DNA from: JAKPNF01 sp031556275
GTDB taxonomy: Bacteria; Verrucomicrobiota; Verrucomicrobiia; Opitutales; JAKPNF01
DNA: 29,006 bases
Assembly: GCA_031556275.1 (NCBI GenBank)
Contig: JAVBTG010000121.1
Coordinates: forward strand, 1 to 29,006
Direction: 5' to 3'
In this document: piece by piece, positions 28,216-29,006 of the stretch
Layout of the letters: the number at the start of each line of letters is the position of its first letter
Numbering within the stretch: position 1 is the first letter of the stretch
Translations under genes and position numbers: made by a program
The notes under the pieces: model-generated
What the model was told of the DNA's origin: nothing
Databases searched by the model: none
The model's input: only the letters and a program-made list of their open reading frames with translations

Positions 28216-29006
28216 GGCGCTCCTTTCGTCGCAGCATCAACCCCAGCGCGGCGATGACGCCAAAGGTGATCGCGCTGCCCACGATGCCCGAAAGGGCGGT
28301 TCCCGCGGCTCCTTCCTGTTCGGGCAAATTATAATCCGGTAGCACCGCCGTTTTTTCCTGCGTCTGCGCGGCGACGGTGTGGGCGCGGCTTTCGGCGGTG
28401 ATCTCCGAAGCGTTTGTGGTTTTTTCAACCGACCATTCAAGCCCGTCCGGTTTGTCGGAAGCCAGCAGCGAAAGGCCGCCGCCGATAACAAGCGTCGCCA
28501 ATGCCAGCATGCCTGCCAGCGCGGTGGCTGAAAGGCCGGGCTTGGGAATGTCGAACACGTCGGGCCGCGCTTTTCGCACAAAGAGGATGGCCAGCCCCGT
28601 CAGCATTCCCTCGATCGCGCCGATGGACAGATGGATGGGTTGCATCAACAGCGCGAATGTGGAGAAGGGAAGTTTGGTGACGCCCGAGAGCAGCGTCTCC
28701 AGCACTACGCAAAAAGCGCCCAGTTGCAACGCGACGACGCACGCCAGCACGGCGGCCGCCATGATGCGCGCGATCGGGCGGAAGACAAAGGGATACGCGA
28801 CGAAGCAACCGAGAAACCCGATATTAAACACATTGCACCCCAGCGCTAGCAATCCGCCGTCCGCGAAAAAGAGCGCCTGAATCGCCAGCACGCAGCTGAT
28901 CACCAAAAACGCAGGGGCCGCCCCGAGCATCGCGCATAGAAAGATCGCGCCCGCTATGTGCCCACTGGAGCCGGTGCCGGGAATCGCGAAATTGACCATC
29001 TGCGCG
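28205..29006 (-). CDS. cbiM: Cobalt/nickel ECF substrate-binding subunit CbiM with C-terminal PDGLE domain (5' end outside window)
   Basis: This is the metal-capturing S-component. The frame is open to the right edge: codons for Ala-Gln precede Met at 28999, matching the internal CbiM motif ...QMVNFAIPGTGSSGHIAGA. The N-terminal MHIPDG metal-binding segment is therefore outside the window. The visible part has the CbiM membrane core. After about residue 155 (counted from Met 28999) it continues with another helix (ATALAGMLALATLVIGGGL), the motif KPDGLEWSVEK (183–193), a loop with VLPDYNLPEQ and a final helix. This is the PDGLE domain, which replaces a separate CbiN/NikN and is common in NikMN/CbiMN fusions. 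Whether the metal is Ni or Co is open. Confidence 0.9.
   Translation of the reverse strand, partial: AQMVNFAIPGTGSSGHIAGAIFLCAMLGAAPAFLVISCVLAIQALFFADGGLLALGCNVFNIGFLGCFVAYPFVFRPIARIMAAAVLACVVALQLGAFCVVLETLLSGVTKLPFSTFALLMQPIHLSIGAIEGMLTGLAILFVRKARPDVFDIPKPGLSATALAGMLALATLVIGGGLSLLASDKPDGLEWSVEKTTNASEITAESRAHTVAAQTQEKTAVLPDYNLPEQEGAAGTALSGIVGSAITFGVIAALGLMLRRKERHAR

Overview
The window is GC-rich bacterial chromosome. It is dominated by the conserved translation/transcription block tRNA-Thr–tuf–tRNA-Trp–secE–nusG–rplK–rplA–rplJ–rplL–rpoB–rpoC, with efflux, enzyme and envelope-motor genes to the left and a cobalt/nickel uptake operon to the right. The RNA polymerase beta' subunit keeps an E. 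coli-type insertion after the trigger loop. Most translation-machinery genes have no Shine-Dalgarno sequence, and EF-Tu has an unusual switch I. Together these suggest a Verrucomicrobiota/Opitutae-like organism. That placement is an inference from memory of protein features and was not tested by a search.

Layout. 1–3130: a MacAB-type tripartite efflux operon (adaptor truncated by the window edge, ATPase, permease), followed closely by a metal-dependent amidohydrolase (3140–4066). 4034–7236, minus strand: carA, then a secreted PsbP/DcrB-like small protein and an amidase-signature enzyme. A hairpin terminator separates carA from the last two. 7366–8493: a lysine 2,3-aminomutase-type radical SAM enzyme. 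8493–8836: a gene-free insertion that looks like a MITE, with imperfect 18-bp terminal inverted repeats, a TA duplication and large internal palindromes. 8899–13558: a periplasmic TPR protein, an ExbB-like, an ExbD-like and a TonB-like gene in one operon. 13674–26719: the tuf/sec/nus/ribosomal/RNA polymerase block with two tRNAs, several structured leaders and a bidirectional terminator. 26723–29006, minus strand: cbiO, cbiQ and a partial cbiM carrying a C-terminal PDGLE domain.

The most interesting observations are residue changes in otherwise near-invariant machines. RpoC has lost all four cysteines of its second zinc site. EF-Tu has a rewritten G2/switch I motif that keeps only the key Thr. 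The ExbB/ExbD/TonB-like trio lacks the protonatable membrane residues expected at all three classical positions. In addition, a three-way-junction RNA is predicted before rplL, and a strong hairpin attenuator before rpoB.

The window shows no CRISPR array, no rRNA, no intact transposase and no phage genes.
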